Assembly: GCA_031272365.1 (NCBI GenBank)
Contig: JAISTX010000055.1
Coordinates: 1 to 64,000, forward strand
Source: Eubacteriales Family XIII. Incertae Sedis bacterium
Lineage (GTDB): Bacteria > Bacillota > Clostridia > Peptostreptococcales > Anaerovoracaceae
Direction of reading: 5' to 3'
Length of the DNA: 64,000 bases
The position numbers and the translations under genes were made by a program. The stretch's first letter is position 1, and the number at the start of each line of letters is the position of its first letter. Shown piece after piece: positions 33,850-42,097 of the stretch. Under the pieces are notes generated by a model, which made no database searches, was not told the DNA's origin, and saw nothing but the letters and a program-made list of their open reading frames with translations.

Positions 33850-34498
33850 GAAAGAGGATATCCCGGGCGCCGGATCGGTACACGCGGTAGTGCGTCCGCG
33901 CCTCCGCCTCCCCGAAGCCCTTGGATTCCATCGCGATGGCGATCGCCTCGGACCAGCGGACGGATTTGACGAGCAGCGGCACGAGCAGCGCGGGCGACAC
34001 GAAGCCCGCGGAGAGCCCCCGCGCCCGGAAGGCCGCGCGCGTCTTGGCGTACTCCCCCGCCATCTTCGGGAACATCCCCCACGCGGCGATGATGCCGTAC
34101 GCAAATTTGGAGGGGACCCGGAGCTGCTGGTTGAGCGAGCGGATGAAGTCCACCTTGTTCGTCGTGAGGGAGAACAGCATGCCCAGCCCGGCGAAGGCGA
34201 GCAGCCGCCCGGACAGGAGCAGGCCGTTGAGGACGCGCGCGTCCGTGAACATCTGGCGGTGCGCCCCGACGACCGTGTCGCTGGAAAAATGATAGGCCGA
34301 GAAGTACAGCCCGGCGGCGAGGAGCCCGGCGGGCAGCAGGAACAGCAGCATGTGCTTGGCCGGGACGCGCGACAGCGCGGTCGCGAGGGCGCAGGCGGCC
34401 AGCACGTAGAAATTCAGCTCCGGCACGTAGAAGATCGCCAGGACGACGGCCGACACGAGCACGCCGAAAAACTTACAGGTCGGGTCGATCGACCGCAT
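33800..34498 (-). CDS. ECF transporter T component (CbiQ/YkoC-like)
   Basis: A 232-residue membrane protein with five to six helices and two Ala-Arg-Gly-type coupling motifs, FRARGLSAG and ESKGFGEAEART, as in EcfT proteins. It links the S component to the ATPase. Last gene of a TPP-riboswitch operon; overlaps the ATPase gene by 26 bases and runs into the convergent surface gene. Confidence 0.87.
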   Translation of the reverse strand: MRSIDPTCKFFGVLVSAVVLAIFYVPELNFYVLAACALATALSRVPAKHMLLFLLPAGLLAAGLYFSAYHFSSDTVVGAHRQMFTDARVLNGLLLSGRLLAFAGLGMLFSLTTNKVDFIRSLNQQLRVPSKFAYGIIAAWGMFPKMAGEYAKTRAAFRARGLSAGFVSPALLVPLLVKSVRWSEAIAIAMESKGFGEAEARTHYRVYRSGARDILFLSLPPVAVLAAGLMLG

Positions 34499-36011
34499 GG
34501 AGCGCCCCCCCTTCCAATACGTAGGCCCTATCGGCGTAGTCGCGGGCCAGTTTGCGGTCGTGCGTGGAGAGGAGCAGCGTCATCCCCTCGCCGCGCACCC
34601 GCTCGAGCAGCAGGTCCATCAGGCCCGTCAGGGAGGAGAGGTCCTGCGCGTAGGTGGGCTCGTCGCAGACGAGCAGCCGGCAGCGGTAGGCGAGCAGGGC
34701 GGTGAGCGCGAGCCGTCGCTGCTCCCCCTGGCTGAGCATATACGGCGAGAGTGCGCGGTACCGCCACAGCCCCGCCGCGCGCAGCACGCGCTCCGCCTCC
34801 GCGTCTTTTTCCTCTTTGGACAGCTGGCCGCCCTGCGCCCCGAACCGCAGCCCGGTCATCACCTCGTCCAGCACGGTGGGCGCGACGAACTGGTCTTGCG
34901 GGTTTTGGAATACGAAGCCGACATTCCCGCCGATCTGCCTCGCGGGGATCTTGCTGACTTCGCGCCCGCCGACCCGGATGCTGCCCGTGTACTTGCGGAA
35001 CCCGCAGACCGCCTCGAGGAGCGTGCTCTTGCCCGCGCCGCTCGCGCCGAGGATGGCATGGATGCGCGCCTTCTCGAAAGAGGCGGAAAGGCCGCTGATC
35101 ACGGGCGCGTCCCCGGCGGAGACCGAGACATCTTCCAAGGTCAACAGGACGGCGGCGTCCGCATCTGGAGCAGGCTTTGCCGGGGGCAGCGCCCCCCCCG
35201 CCCGGTACGGCCGCGAAGGGATGTCGACGCCGAGCCCGGGCAGCGGCGAAAGCGCCGCCCCGCCGCCCGCCCCGCGCGGGCAGACCCCCTCCAGCAGGGG
35301 CATCCCGGCCCCGGCCCCGAGCACCTTGACCTCGTCGCACACCGCGCCCCACACGTCCAGCTTGTGGTCGACCGCCACGACGCTTTTCCCGCGTTCGTCC
35401 ACGAGCTGCCGCAGCTTCCGCGCGATCTCCCCCGCACTGCCCCGGTCGATGTTCGCAAACGGCTCGTCGAGCAGCAGCCACGCGGGGTCCGTGCAAACAA
35501 TGCACGCAAGCATGGCTTTCTGCTTCTCGCCGCCGGAGAGCGTCTGGAGCTTGCGGTGCCGAAGGTTTGTTATTCCGCAAAAATCGAGCGCGGCGGCCAC
35601 CTTCCCGTCCATGGCCCCGGGCGCGGCCGCAGTGTTCTCCAGGCAGAAGATCAGCTCGTTCTCCACCGTGTCCATGCAAAACTGCAGGTCGGGGTTTTGG
35701 AACATCATGCCGACCAAAAGCGCGCGGCGCTCGGGCGGGATCCCAGCCGTGTCCTCCCCGCCGAGCCGCGCACTGCCGGAGAGGAGCGTGCCTGCGTATT
35801 TCGGGTAGAGGCCGGCGAGCAGGTAGAGCAGGGTGCTCTTGCCGCAGCCGGACGGGCCAGTCAGCACCGTGATCTTCCCGGGGCCTGGCGCCAGCGACAG
35901 GCCGTTCAGCGCCGGGTGCCCGCCGTCCTTTTCATAGGAAAACAGCGCCCCCTCGAGAAGGAGCGCGCCGCCCCCCGGCTCACTCTGGGAGGAACTCGTT
36001 GGTGAACTCAC
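34473..36011 (-). CDS. ECF transporter ATPase, two fused nucleotide-binding domains (YkoD-like)
   Basis: A 512-residue protein with two ABC domains. The first has TGPSGCGKSTLL, MMFQNPDLQFCMDTVENEL, LSGGEKQKAML and WLLLDEPFANIDRG. The second has LGASGAGKSTLL, FVFQNPQDQFVAPTVLDEV, LSQGEQRRLAL and LVCDEPTYAQD. This is the EcfA-A' fusion seen in YkoD. A Gly/Ala/Pro-rich linker joins the halves. It overlaps the NMT1-type gene by 32 bases and drives vitamin uptake with the S and T components. Confidence 0.9.
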   Translation of the reverse strand: MSSPTSSSQSEPGGGALLLEGALFSYEKDGGHPALNGLSLAPGPGKITVLTGPSGCGKSTLLYLLAGLYPKYAGTLLSGSARLGGEDTAGIPPERRALLVGMMFQNPDLQFCMDTVENELIFCLENTAAAPGAMDGKVAAALDFCGITNLRHRKLQTLSGGEKQKAMLACIVCTDPAWLLLDEPFANIDRGSAGEIARKLRQLVDERGKSVVAVDHKLDVWGAVCDEVKVLGAGAGMPLLEGVCPRGAGGGAALSPLPGLGVDIPSRPYRAGGALPPAKPAPDADAAVLLTLEDVSVSAGDAPVISGLSASFEKARIHAILGASGAGKSTLLEAVCGFRKYTGSIRVGGREVSKIPARQIGGNVGFVFQNPQDQFVAPTVLDEVMTGLRFGAQGGQLSKEEKDAEAERVLRAAGLWRYRALSPYMLSQGEQRRLALTALLAYRCRLLVCDEPTYAQDLSSLTGLMDLLLERVRGEGMTLLLSTHDRKLARDYADRAYVLEGGALHAVDRPDL

Positions 36012-36858
36012 GCGGCATCCTCCCCGGCGTCAGCTTCTCCGCGGCCATCCAGTCCGCGAGGTTGTCCCACCGGGCCGGGCGCATATGCCCCCAATGCCCG
36101 TCCGCGGCGAGGTAGAGCCCGGACGCGTACTTCTGGCTCTCGAGCACGAGCGGCAGATCCCACCCGTCCATGTGCCGGTGGAGCAGCGCGGCTCCCTCCT
36201 CCGGATCGGCCGCCGCGTCGATATACCCGCGGTCGGTCGCGCCGAGGAAGGCCTTGAGCGCCTCCGGGTCGCCGTCTGTGAGGTGGTGCTTCGCCGTCAC
36301 GGCCGGCGCACAGAAGTCGTAGAGCTCCCCGAAATCCGCAAACGCGAAGTAGTTGACGTCCTTCCCGGCGTGCCGCATCTCGAAGTACTCCCAGTTCTTG
36401 TAGATCCACGTCGCGTCCGCCTCCGCGCCGAGCGTCGCCACGATGTCGCCCACGTCCTTCTGGATCAGCTCCACTTTGCCGTAGTCGCCGCCGTCGTCGT
36501 CCACGGCCTTGCCGACGATGCAGTGGAACCAGGCCTGGTCCCAATGCGTCAGCCGCTTCCCCGTGAGCTCCCGCGGGCGCGTGATCCCCGCCTCCTTGAG
36601 CGATAGGATCCCCGAGTCGCACCGCTGCGTGAGCACCGCCACGGCCGTGATCCGCTCCGCCGCCGCCATCCCCACGAGCAGCGTCGGCTGCGGCGAGACG
36701 ACCACGTCCGCCCCCTCCGTCGTCATGACGCCGTGCACCTTGCCGCCGATCGCGACGTCGAGCCCCTCGCCTTTGTAGTACCCCTTTTCCAGCGCCACGA
36801 ACATCCCCGTATGGTTTGTATTCGGGAACCAGTCGAGCGTCACGTTGATCTTTTTCAT
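35980..36858 (-). CDS. NMT1/THI5-type protein without a signal peptide, in the YkoF position
   Basis: A 292-residue NMT1/THI5-like protein in normal domain order: VTLDWFPNTNHTGMFVALEKGYY, EGLDV, GADVVVSPQPTLL, REAGITRPRELTGKRLTHW. There is no hydrophobic leader: the ATG at 36858, set by aaaggag, starts MKKINVTLDWF. A cytoplasmic location would suit a thiamine-precursor carrier, as YkoF does in B. subtilis, or a Thi5-like pyrimidine synthase; I see no CCCFC motif of eukaryotic Thi5, so the latter is doubtful. Operon and riboswitch tie it to thiamine. Confidence 0.8.
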   Translation of the reverse strand: MKKINVTLDWFPNTNHTGMFVALEKGYYKGEGLDVAIGGKVHGVMTTEGADVVVSPQPTLLVGMAAAERITAVAVLTQRCDSGILSLKEAGITRPRELTGKRLTHWDQAWFHCIVGKAVDDDGGDYGKVELIQKDVGDIVATLGAEADATWIYKNWEYFEMRHAGKDVNYFAFADFGELYDFCAPAVTAKHHLTDGDPEALKAFLGATDRGYIDAAADPEEGAALLHRHMDGWDLPLVLESQKYASGLYLAADGHWGHMRPARWDNLADWMAAEKLTPGRMPREFTNEFLPE

Positions 36859-36896
36859 AGCCATCTCCTTTTTTTGAATAATAATACTGCCGCCGA

Positions 36897-37529
36897 TCAG
36901 TCGTCGAGGATTGCCGCCGGCTTCGCGTCGCCGCCGGCCGGGTAACTCTTCAGCACGCCCGTGCGCACGAGCGCCTTGCCGCACAGCCAGCAGACCACGC
37001 CCGTGAACGCGATCGCGCTGGCGATCCTGAGGCCGAGCTTCGCGAGCACGAACCCCGGGGACAGCAGCTCCACGCTGCCCGTGAACACCTCCGTGACGAA
37101 GCTGAAGACAGCGGCCAGGATGGCCGACATGCACATGGCGGGCAGGCCGAACCTACGGTAACGGAACACCGCGAAGCCGGCTTCGTTGCCCGCGCCCTGG
37201 ATCGCGCCGAACAGCACGACGAGCGGCCCGCCGAAATTGCCCATGAACATCTCGATGATCGCGGCGAGGAACTCCGCCGTGAAGGCTGTGCCGGGCTTGC
37301 GCAGGATGAATGCGGCCAAAGACCCGGCCATGAACCAAATCCCGTACACGATCTCGACCGCGAACGCTGCGAGCCCGAAGGGCGTCAGCGCGGTCTGCAG
37401 CGCGATCCACAGCGTCGTGGACACCAGGTAGATGGCCGCAAAGACGACGCCGATGACGCCCATCATGATGACGTCGCGCAGCTCCCAGCCCTTTTTCAGT
37501 GATTGCGATTGAATAGTAGTGTTTTCCAT
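36897..37529 (-). CDS. ykoE: ECF S component, YkoE-like (thiamine or HMP)
   Basis: A 210-residue membrane protein with five to six helices and YkoE-type motifs: ELRDVIMMGVIGVVFAAIYLV, FGLAAFAVEIVYGIWFMAGSLAAFILRKPG, EMFMGNFGG and GAGNEAGFAVFRYRR. It should give the ECF system its specificity for thiamine or hydroxymethylpyrimidine. It lies directly after the TPP riboswitch, whose 3' end abuts the gene's own ggaggaag ribosome binding site. Confidence 0.9.
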   Translation of the reverse strand: MENTTIQSQSLKKGWELRDVIMMGVIGVVFAAIYLVSTTLWIALQTALTPFGLAAFAVEIVYGIWFMAGSLAAFILRKPGTAFTAEFLAAIIEMFMGNFGGPLVVLFGAIQGAGNEAGFAVFRYRRFGLPAMCMSAILAAVFSFVTEVFTGSVELLSPGFVLAKLGLRIASAIAFTGVVCWLCGKALVRTGVLKSYPAGGDAKPAAILDD

Positions 37530-37540
37530 CTTTCTTCCTC

Positions 37541-37645
37541 CGTCGGTATTATCCGCATCAGGTTCCGAGGGTTTGGCGCGCGGGAAGACCCCGTATCCAT
37601 CTCAGCCGTTGGCGGCGATAATGCCGACCAGTAGGCACCCCTTTT
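37541..37645 (-). ncRNA. TPP riboswitch
   Basis: Read on the minus strand the element starts ggggtgcc, has ggctgagat (CUGAGA box, 37615-37610), and ends gaacctgatgcggataatacc (37565-37545). These are the two most conserved thiamin pyrophosphate-binding segments. The ribosome binding site of ykoE lies directly after it, so TPP binding probably hides the site and shuts off translation of the whole ECF operon. Confidence 0.96.
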
Positions 37646-37723
37646 CAATTGATTATGAAAGCATTATCTCACAAGCAGGGCAGGACTGCAAGCCAGTGAG
37701 CCGCGGTTTTGCGGTTTCTCTAA

Positions 37724-37868
37724 TACCAATTCTGCATCGAGTACGCGGATTGGAACGCAACTCGCGTACTCGATTGAAATTTGGTAGTGAGGAGGGCTGT
37801 TTTCCTGCGGATTTTGCATCGAGTCTGCGGATTGCGCGTTGGCTCGCGTACTCGATTGCAAATCGGTA
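37724..37868. repeat. Tandem pair of REP-like hairpins with paired arm substitutions
   Basis: Two hairpins (about 37724-37786 and 37807-37868) of family A. Here the arm reads atcgagtacgcgg and its partner cgcgtactcgat, where the copies at 23.4 and 32.2 kb read atcgagttcgcg and cgcgaactcgat. Both strands of the stem have changed together, so the fold, not the word, is kept. In the second hairpin one arm has drifted (gtctgcgg). The element ends a few bases past the pylSn stop codon. Confidence 0.85.
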
Positions 37869-37872
37869 GCCG

Positions 37873-38196
37873 CTACTCCCCGTCCTTCTTCCGCAAATCG
37901 CTCCCGTAGCTCTCGAAAAACGTCTTGCTGTACTTCTCGATCTTCCACTCGGGGACGCGGCAGTCGGGGCAGGGGTGCGCCACCCATTTGTTGCGCAGCC
38001 AGCGCGCCGCCCGCGACGTGCGGCTGTTGTAGACGCGGAACGTCTTGCCGCAGTGCGTCGTGATCGTGATGAACTTGCCGCTCAGCGTCAGCTCGCGGAT
38101 GCCGTGGAGCACGCCCCGGCGCGAGGGCCAGAGCTTGATCTTCTCGAGCAGGAGGTAGAGCTCTACATTTTTGCGATAATACCGTTTGGTCTCCAC
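37873..38196 (-). CDS. pylSn: PylSn, N-terminal tRNA-binding part of pyrrolysyl-tRNA synthetase
   Basis: A 107-residue basic protein carrying the PylSn signature: a helix KNVELYLLLEKIKLWPSRRG, then LHGIRELTLSGKFITITTHC, FRVYNSRTSRAARWLRNKWV and a Cys pair HPCPDCR with His/Cys ligands for zinc. It grips tRNA-Pyl and is a separate gene in bacteria. I choose the GTG at 38196, preceded by ggtggaga, because upstream codons run into the tRNA gene. It lies 48 bases after pylT and ends with TAG, the very codon its system reads. Confidence 0.9.
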   Translation of the reverse strand: METKRYYRKNVELYLLLEKIKLWPSRRGVLHGIRELTLSGKFITITTHCGKTFRVYNSRTSRAARWLRNKWVAHPCPDCRVPEWKIEKYSKTFFESYGSDLRKKDGE

Positions 38197-38244
38197 GAAG
38201 TCTCCACCGCGCGCCGCCTCCGCGGCTTTACTATAGCGAACAAT

Positions 38245-38316
38245 TGGCGAGATGCCCGGGAGTCTCACCCAGCTGCAAGGATTTAGAGTCCTTGTGATCC
38301 ATCCGATCCGCACCCC
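38245..38316 (-). tRNA. pylT: tRNA-Pyl, anticodon CUA
   Basis: A 72-nt tRNA in the order: acceptor GGGGTGC paired with GCATCTC (two G-U pairs), D stem GATC/GATC with a 5-base loop, a 6-bp anticodon stem CAAGGA/TCCTTG with loop CTCTAAA, a 3-base variable region CAG, T stem CTGGG/CCCGG and an encoded GCCA end. The anticodon CTA and the six-pair anticodon stem with small D loop are hallmarks of tRNA-Pyl, and the layout matches the Desulfitobacterium tRNA as I recall it. Its 5' 34 bases overlap the 3' end of pylD. Confidence 0.96.
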
Positions 38317-39179
38317 ATGCTTTTCCGCGCGATCGCGCCCGCGAGCATCACGATGGTGCCCGTCTCGAGCGGATCCGCAAATATACGGTTGTTATATACG
38401 CCAGAGGCGGTTTTGTCAAGGGAGGGCGGCACGCCGGGCGCCGCGATGAGGGCTTCCGGGTGCAGCATTTCGGTGGAAAGCCAGCCGCCTTCGTTCGTGG
38501 CGTCGAGCAAATAACAAAACCGGCCGATCTCGCTTTTCGCGACGCCGCCGCCGCCGCACGCGTCGCGCGTCTTCCCCTCGTCTTTGTCGTAAACGAACAC
38601 CTTCGCCCCGCACGCCGCCAGCGCCTGCATCGCGTAGCGGCCCACCGGCCCCGCGCCGAGCACGAGCACGTCCTCGCCCGCGAGGCCCTCCGGCTCCGGC
38701 AGGCCCCGCGCCCGCTCCGCCATCGCGGCCAAAGCCTCGGCGTAGCCGAAGGCCGTCGACATGTCGTTTTCGCAGACGCAGCCCGTGCGGAGGTTGAGCG
38801 CCAGGAAGCGCCGGTCGTCGGCGAGGATCACGAGGTCCGCGCCGCGCGCCGCCGCCTGGTAGAGCCCGTCCACGTCCGCCTCGGCGGGGACAAATACGGA
38901 AGGGCCGTAGTAGGACGCGATCGCCGCGACCGCTTCGTCGAAGCCGCCCAGGACCCCCTCGCCCGTCGTCACGCGGACGAAGGCCGCCTTGACGCGCGCC
39001 AGCGCATCCGCCTCCAGGAGCGATGCGTCCAGCCCGAAGGAGAAAACCGCGTCCATGCGCCGCGCCGCCCGCGCCGCGAGCGCCCGGGCGTCGAGCCCGG
39101 TCAACGCGCGGACGCGCTGCCCGTACGCCTCCATGCCGTGGGGGATCGCGGAGATCCAATTTGTGCGCAGCCGCGTCAT
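38283..39179 (-). CDS. pylD: PylD, pyrrolysine-forming dehydrogenase
   Basis: A 298-residue NAD-dependent enzyme that oxidises the lysine-N6-methylornithine intermediate, which then cyclises to pyrrolysine. Visible are the Rossmann segment DVLVLGAGPVGRYAMQALAACGAKVFVYDKD, the FYAEDxxxF-like region around NDMSTAFGYAEA, and a C-terminal APGVPPSLDKTA motif. Somewhat longer than archaeal PylD. The TAA stop falls inside the anticodon loop of pylT, so the last 11 codons and the stop are tRNA sequence. Eleven bases separate it from pylSc. Confidence 0.93.
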   Translation of the reverse strand: MTRLRTNWISAIPHGMEAYGQRVRALTGLDARALAARAARRMDAVFSFGLDASLLEADALARVKAAFVRVTTGEGVLGGFDEAVAAIASYYGPSVFVPAEADVDGLYQAAARGADLVILADDRRFLALNLRTGCVCENDMSTAFGYAEALAAMAERARGLPEPEGLAGEDVLVLGAGPVGRYAMQALAACGAKVFVYDKDEGKTRDACGGGGVAKSEIGRFCYLLDATNEGGWLSTEMLHPEALIAAPGVPPSLDKTASGVYNNRIFADPLETGTIVMLAGAIARKSMGCGSDGSQGL

Positions 39180-39189
39180 GCCGCCCGCC

Positions 39190-40023
39190 TCACAGGTTCA
39201 GCGTGACGCCGTCGGCATAGCCGGTGCTGCGCCCCACGCGCTTGATCGTCCGGTAGCCGCCCTTGACCAGGGCCGCGCGCTCGATGCCGATGCCGATGCC
39301 GACCCACGGGTCGAACACGCCCCACGCGCTGTCGAGCACGTGCGGGCCGTAGGCCCCCGAGGCGATCTCGACGCCGCCGCACTCGATGTCGACCGTCTCG
39401 CCGTAGACCGTCGAGGACTCCTTGATGAGCGTGTAGCCCGTGATGCCCGCCGCCGCCATCGCGCCCTCCGCCAGGGCCTCGAGGCGCGCCATCTGCGTCC
39501 CTTCCTCCGTGCCGATCTCCACGAGGTTCAGCATCGTGAACTCGTTCATGTGCTGGGCCCCCTGCGACTCCTTGCGGAAGCACGAGCCCACCTCGTAGAT
39601 GCGCACGCATTCGCGCGTGATGCGCCGCAGCTCCCGCATGACCGTGTACAGGTTCGGCGCGAGCATCGGCCGGAGGCAGCGGTTTTTCCCGACGTAAAAC
39701 ACCTGCTCCCGGAGCGGGTCGTCCTCCGTGATCGTCATCTTGTCGAGCATGTCCAGAGGGATGATCGTCGGCGTCGACACCTTCGTGAAGCCCGCGTCGC
39801 CCTGCAGCCAGCCCTCGAGCGAGCCGATGATCCCCGCCGCCAGCGAAACGTGCTTCTCGTGCAGCAGGGTGGCGATCTTCCCGCGCTCCCGCGCCACGAG
39901 CCTCCGCTCCAGCTCGCGGAACGCCGCGTCGCGCGCCTTCGCGTCCTCGAAGGACTCCTCGCAGGCGGCCTCGTCCGCGCCGAGCTCGCCGAGCCTGTTC
40001 TTTTGCGTCTCCGTGAAATTCAT
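39190..40023 (-). CDS. pylSc: PylSc, catalytic part of pyrrolysyl-tRNA synthetase
   Basis: A 277-residue class II synthetase core. Motif 2 is in YEVGSCFRKESQGAQHMNEF and motif 3 in GIGIGIERAALVKGG; the pocket stretch LRPMLAPNLYTVMREL is also as in known PylSc. It joins pyrrolysine to tRNA-Pyl with the help of PylSn. Length is normal for the bacterial split form. The start overlaps the pylC stop by four bases. Confidence 0.95.
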   Translation of the reverse strand: MNFTETQKNRLGELGADEAACEESFEDAKARDAAFRELERRLVARERGKIATLLHEKHVSLAAGIIGSLEGWLQGDAGFTKVSTPTIIPLDMLDKMTITEDDPLREQVFYVGKNRCLRPMLAPNLYTVMRELRRITRECVRIYEVGSCFRKESQGAQHMNEFTMLNLVEIGTEEGTQMARLEALAEGAMAAAGITGYTLIKESSTVYGETVDIECGGVEIASGAYGPHVLDSAWGVFDPWVGIGIGIERAALVKGGYRTIKRVGRSTGYADGVTLNL

Positions 40024-41177
40024 CGCTTTACATATTCCTCAAGCCGCCGGTGCATCTCCTCCCGTTTCTCCAAAAGCGCTTCGGCGCTGTCCGCCGCGTT
40101 GATGAAGATCCCGCGGAACCCGCCGCCGCCAGCGCCGGCCGGCGCATGCGCGTCCGTCATCGCCTCGTCCGCGCCGCAGAACCCGGCCTCCAGCCGGAGC
40201 GGCCCCGCGTCCGCCATCACGTGCTCGCCCGCGGCACGCACGCCGCCGGGACCCCCGGCCACGATGTTCTCGTAGGAGGCGAACCGGGCCTCCCCGCCGC
40301 CGCCCTGCGGGCCCGCGCCGTGCCGCCCGATGGCCTCCTGCCCCTGCACGAGCGCGCAGAGCTCCGAAACCATGTTGACGCCCGTGCTCGCGAGCACCGC
40401 CGCCGGCGTTTGGCTCGGCAGGCGCGCGTCGATCTCGAGGAGCTTCATCTCGCCCTCGTGGAGGATCGCTTCGGCGTCCATTATACCATAGAGGCCCACG
40501 CGCTCCGCCAGGAGCAGGGCCCCCTCGCGGAGCCTGGCGAGCGCCCCCGCGGGCACGTCGCAGGGCGTCGTCACGAGGCAGCAGTCGTGGTCGCCGCCCA
40601 CATGCACCTCCGTAAGCGCGAAAACCCGGTATTGCCCGGGCCTGCCGATCACCTCCAGCGAGTAGGAAGGCCCTTCGAGGTATTCCTGAATAACAGCTTC
40701 GCCGCCGAGCGCCCGCGCCCAGCCCTGCGCCTCCGCCAGCGTCTCGCAGCGCCGCACGCCCGCGCTCCCGCTCGCGCCCGAGGGCTTCACCACGTAGGGG
40801 CCTTCCGGCGGGTCGTACCGGGGGGCGGGCAGGGCGAGCTCGTGGATCAGCGCGTCCGAGCGCCGCTTCGAGTTCGTGATCCCGTAGGCGTCCAGGCTGA
40901 AAGCGAGCGGCAGCCCGTGCCGCGACGCGAGCCCGGAAAGCAGGGAGAGCACGGCTATGTTCTCCGTCGCGGGCAGGATGACGTCGGCCTTGTGCAGCTC
41001 CGAAGCCAGCGCGCCCGATTCGACCGACGCGTCCAAAACGACCGTCCTATCGGCGATGCCCGACGCCGGCGCGCCCGGGTCCTTGTCGATCAGTATGGAA
41101 TGGAACCCCGCTTTCTGCGCGAGATAGGCGGCTTCCGTCCCTTGCAGGCGGCCGCCGACGATGAGGATGCGCGTCAT
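40020..41177 (-). CDS. pylC: PylC, lysine-methylornithine ligase (ATP-grasp)
   Basis: A 385-residue ATP-grasp enzyme that joins 3-methylornithine to the side-chain amine of lysine. It begins MTRILIVGGRLQGTEAAYLA, has the ATP loop YVVKPSGASGSAG, YSLEVIG and EIDARLPSQTPAAV. The ATG at 41177 overlaps the pylB stop. It is somewhat longer than archaeal PylC because of a Gly/Ala-rich stretch near residue 300. Confidence 0.93.
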   Translation of the reverse strand: MTRILIVGGRLQGTEAAYLAQKAGFHSILIDKDPGAPASGIADRTVVLDASVESGALASELHKADVILPATENIAVLSLLSGLASRHGLPLAFSLDAYGITNSKRRSDALIHELALPAPRYDPPEGPYVVKPSGASGSAGVRRCETLAEAQGWARALGGEAVIQEYLEGPSYSLEVIGRPGQYRVFALTEVHVGGDHDCCLVTTPCDVPAGALARLREGALLLAERVGLYGIMDAEAILHEGEMKLLEIDARLPSQTPAAVLASTGVNMVSELCALVQGQEAIGRHGAGPQGGGGEARFASYENIVAGGPGGVRAAGEHVMADAGPLRLEAGFCGADEAMTDAHAPAGAGGGGFRGIFINAADSAEALLEKREEMHRRLEEYVKR

Positions 41178-42097
41178 CGGTTTTTCCGCTTCAGCGCGGA
41201 GACGGCGTTTTCGAACTCGGCCTTCGTCGCCACGCGCATGCCGAGGGAGTCGAGCACGGCCGTGACGCCCGCGACGGTCCGGGTGCCCTCGTCGATCTCC
41301 AGGTCCGCGTGCGCGACGCCTTTGAGCCCCGACGCGGGGGGGATGATCGAGGTCACGACGTTGGCGCCCGCCAGGAGCCTGTCGCGGATGCCGGCCACGC
41401 CCGCCACGTCGATGGACGCGGGGATGAGCTTGTCCGGGTAGCGCGCGCGCATCTGCCCGATCAGCCGGATCTCGCGGCTGTCGTCCGCGTCGCCGAGCCC
41501 CTCCATCGGCGTCCCCGGCTGCGCGACGAAGGACATGGCGCGGATCTGCGACGCGCCGATGCGCCCCATCTCGTCCAAGGAGTGCGCGATGTCCTCCTCC
41601 GTCTCCCCGACGCCGAGCAGCACGCCCTCCTCGACGAGCATCCCGGCCTCGCGGGCCAGCCGCTTGCAGTCCATGCGCTCGTCGTAGTCCTGGCCCTGGC
41701 GCAGCTTCGCGTACAAATCGCGGTTGTGCGTCTCCTGGTAGAGCGCGAAGAAATCGACGCCCGCGCCGGCGAGCTTCTTCACCGCCTCGGGGGGGATGAC
41801 GCCCGGGGAGGCCATGACCGCCGCGCCCGTCCGCGCCTTCACCTCGCGGACGCACGTGCAGAAAAACTCGAAACCGTCCTCGTGCAGGAAGGGGTCCTCG
41901 CCCGTCGTCAGGTCGACCACGTGCACGCCCGAATCCACGAGCCTCTCCGCGGCGTCCAGGATCTCGGGCAGCGTCTTCCGGTAGCGCTCGATGTCGTTGT
42001 CGCGCCGGAAGTAGCAGAAATTGCAGTTGTTCCTGCACAGCGTCGAGAAGTACAGGAATCCGTACAGGAATACCGCTCCGCCCGCCGCGCCGCTCAT
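41174..42097 (-). CDS. pylB: PylB, radical SAM methylornithine synthase
   Basis: A 307-residue radical SAM enzyme making 3-methylornithine from lysine. The iron-sulfur motif is CRNNCNFC (Cys21, 25, 28), followed by YFRRDNDIERYRKTLPEIL, VVDLTTGEDPF and CKRLAREAGMLVEEGVLLG. The true start is the ATG at 42097, which overlaps the upstream stop as ATGA; the frame is open further but without the fold. First pyl gene in the run pylB-pylC-pylSc-pylD-pylT-pylSn. Confidence 0.95.
   Translation of the reverse strand: MSGAAGGAVFLYGFLYFSTLCRNNCNFCYFRRDNDIERYRKTLPEILDAAERLVDSGVHVVDLTTGEDPFLHEDGFEFFCTCVREVKARTGAAVMASPGVIPPEAVKKLAGAGVDFFALYQETHNRDLYAKLRQGQDYDERMDCKRLAREAGMLVEEGVLLGVGETEEDIAHSLDEMGRIGASQIRAMSFVAQPGTPMEGLGDADDSREIRLIGQMRARYPDKLIPASIDVAGVAGIRDRLLAGANVVTSIIPPASGLKGVAHADLEIDEGTRTVAGVTAVLDSLGMRVATKAEFENAVSALKRKNR

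Noticed and set aside
35980-36858. Assigning the signal-less NMT1 protein as a Thi5 HMP-phosphate synthase outright
   Set aside because: No CCCFC-like Cys motif is visible and the operon context also fits a YkoF-like binding role, so it is kept as one alternative.
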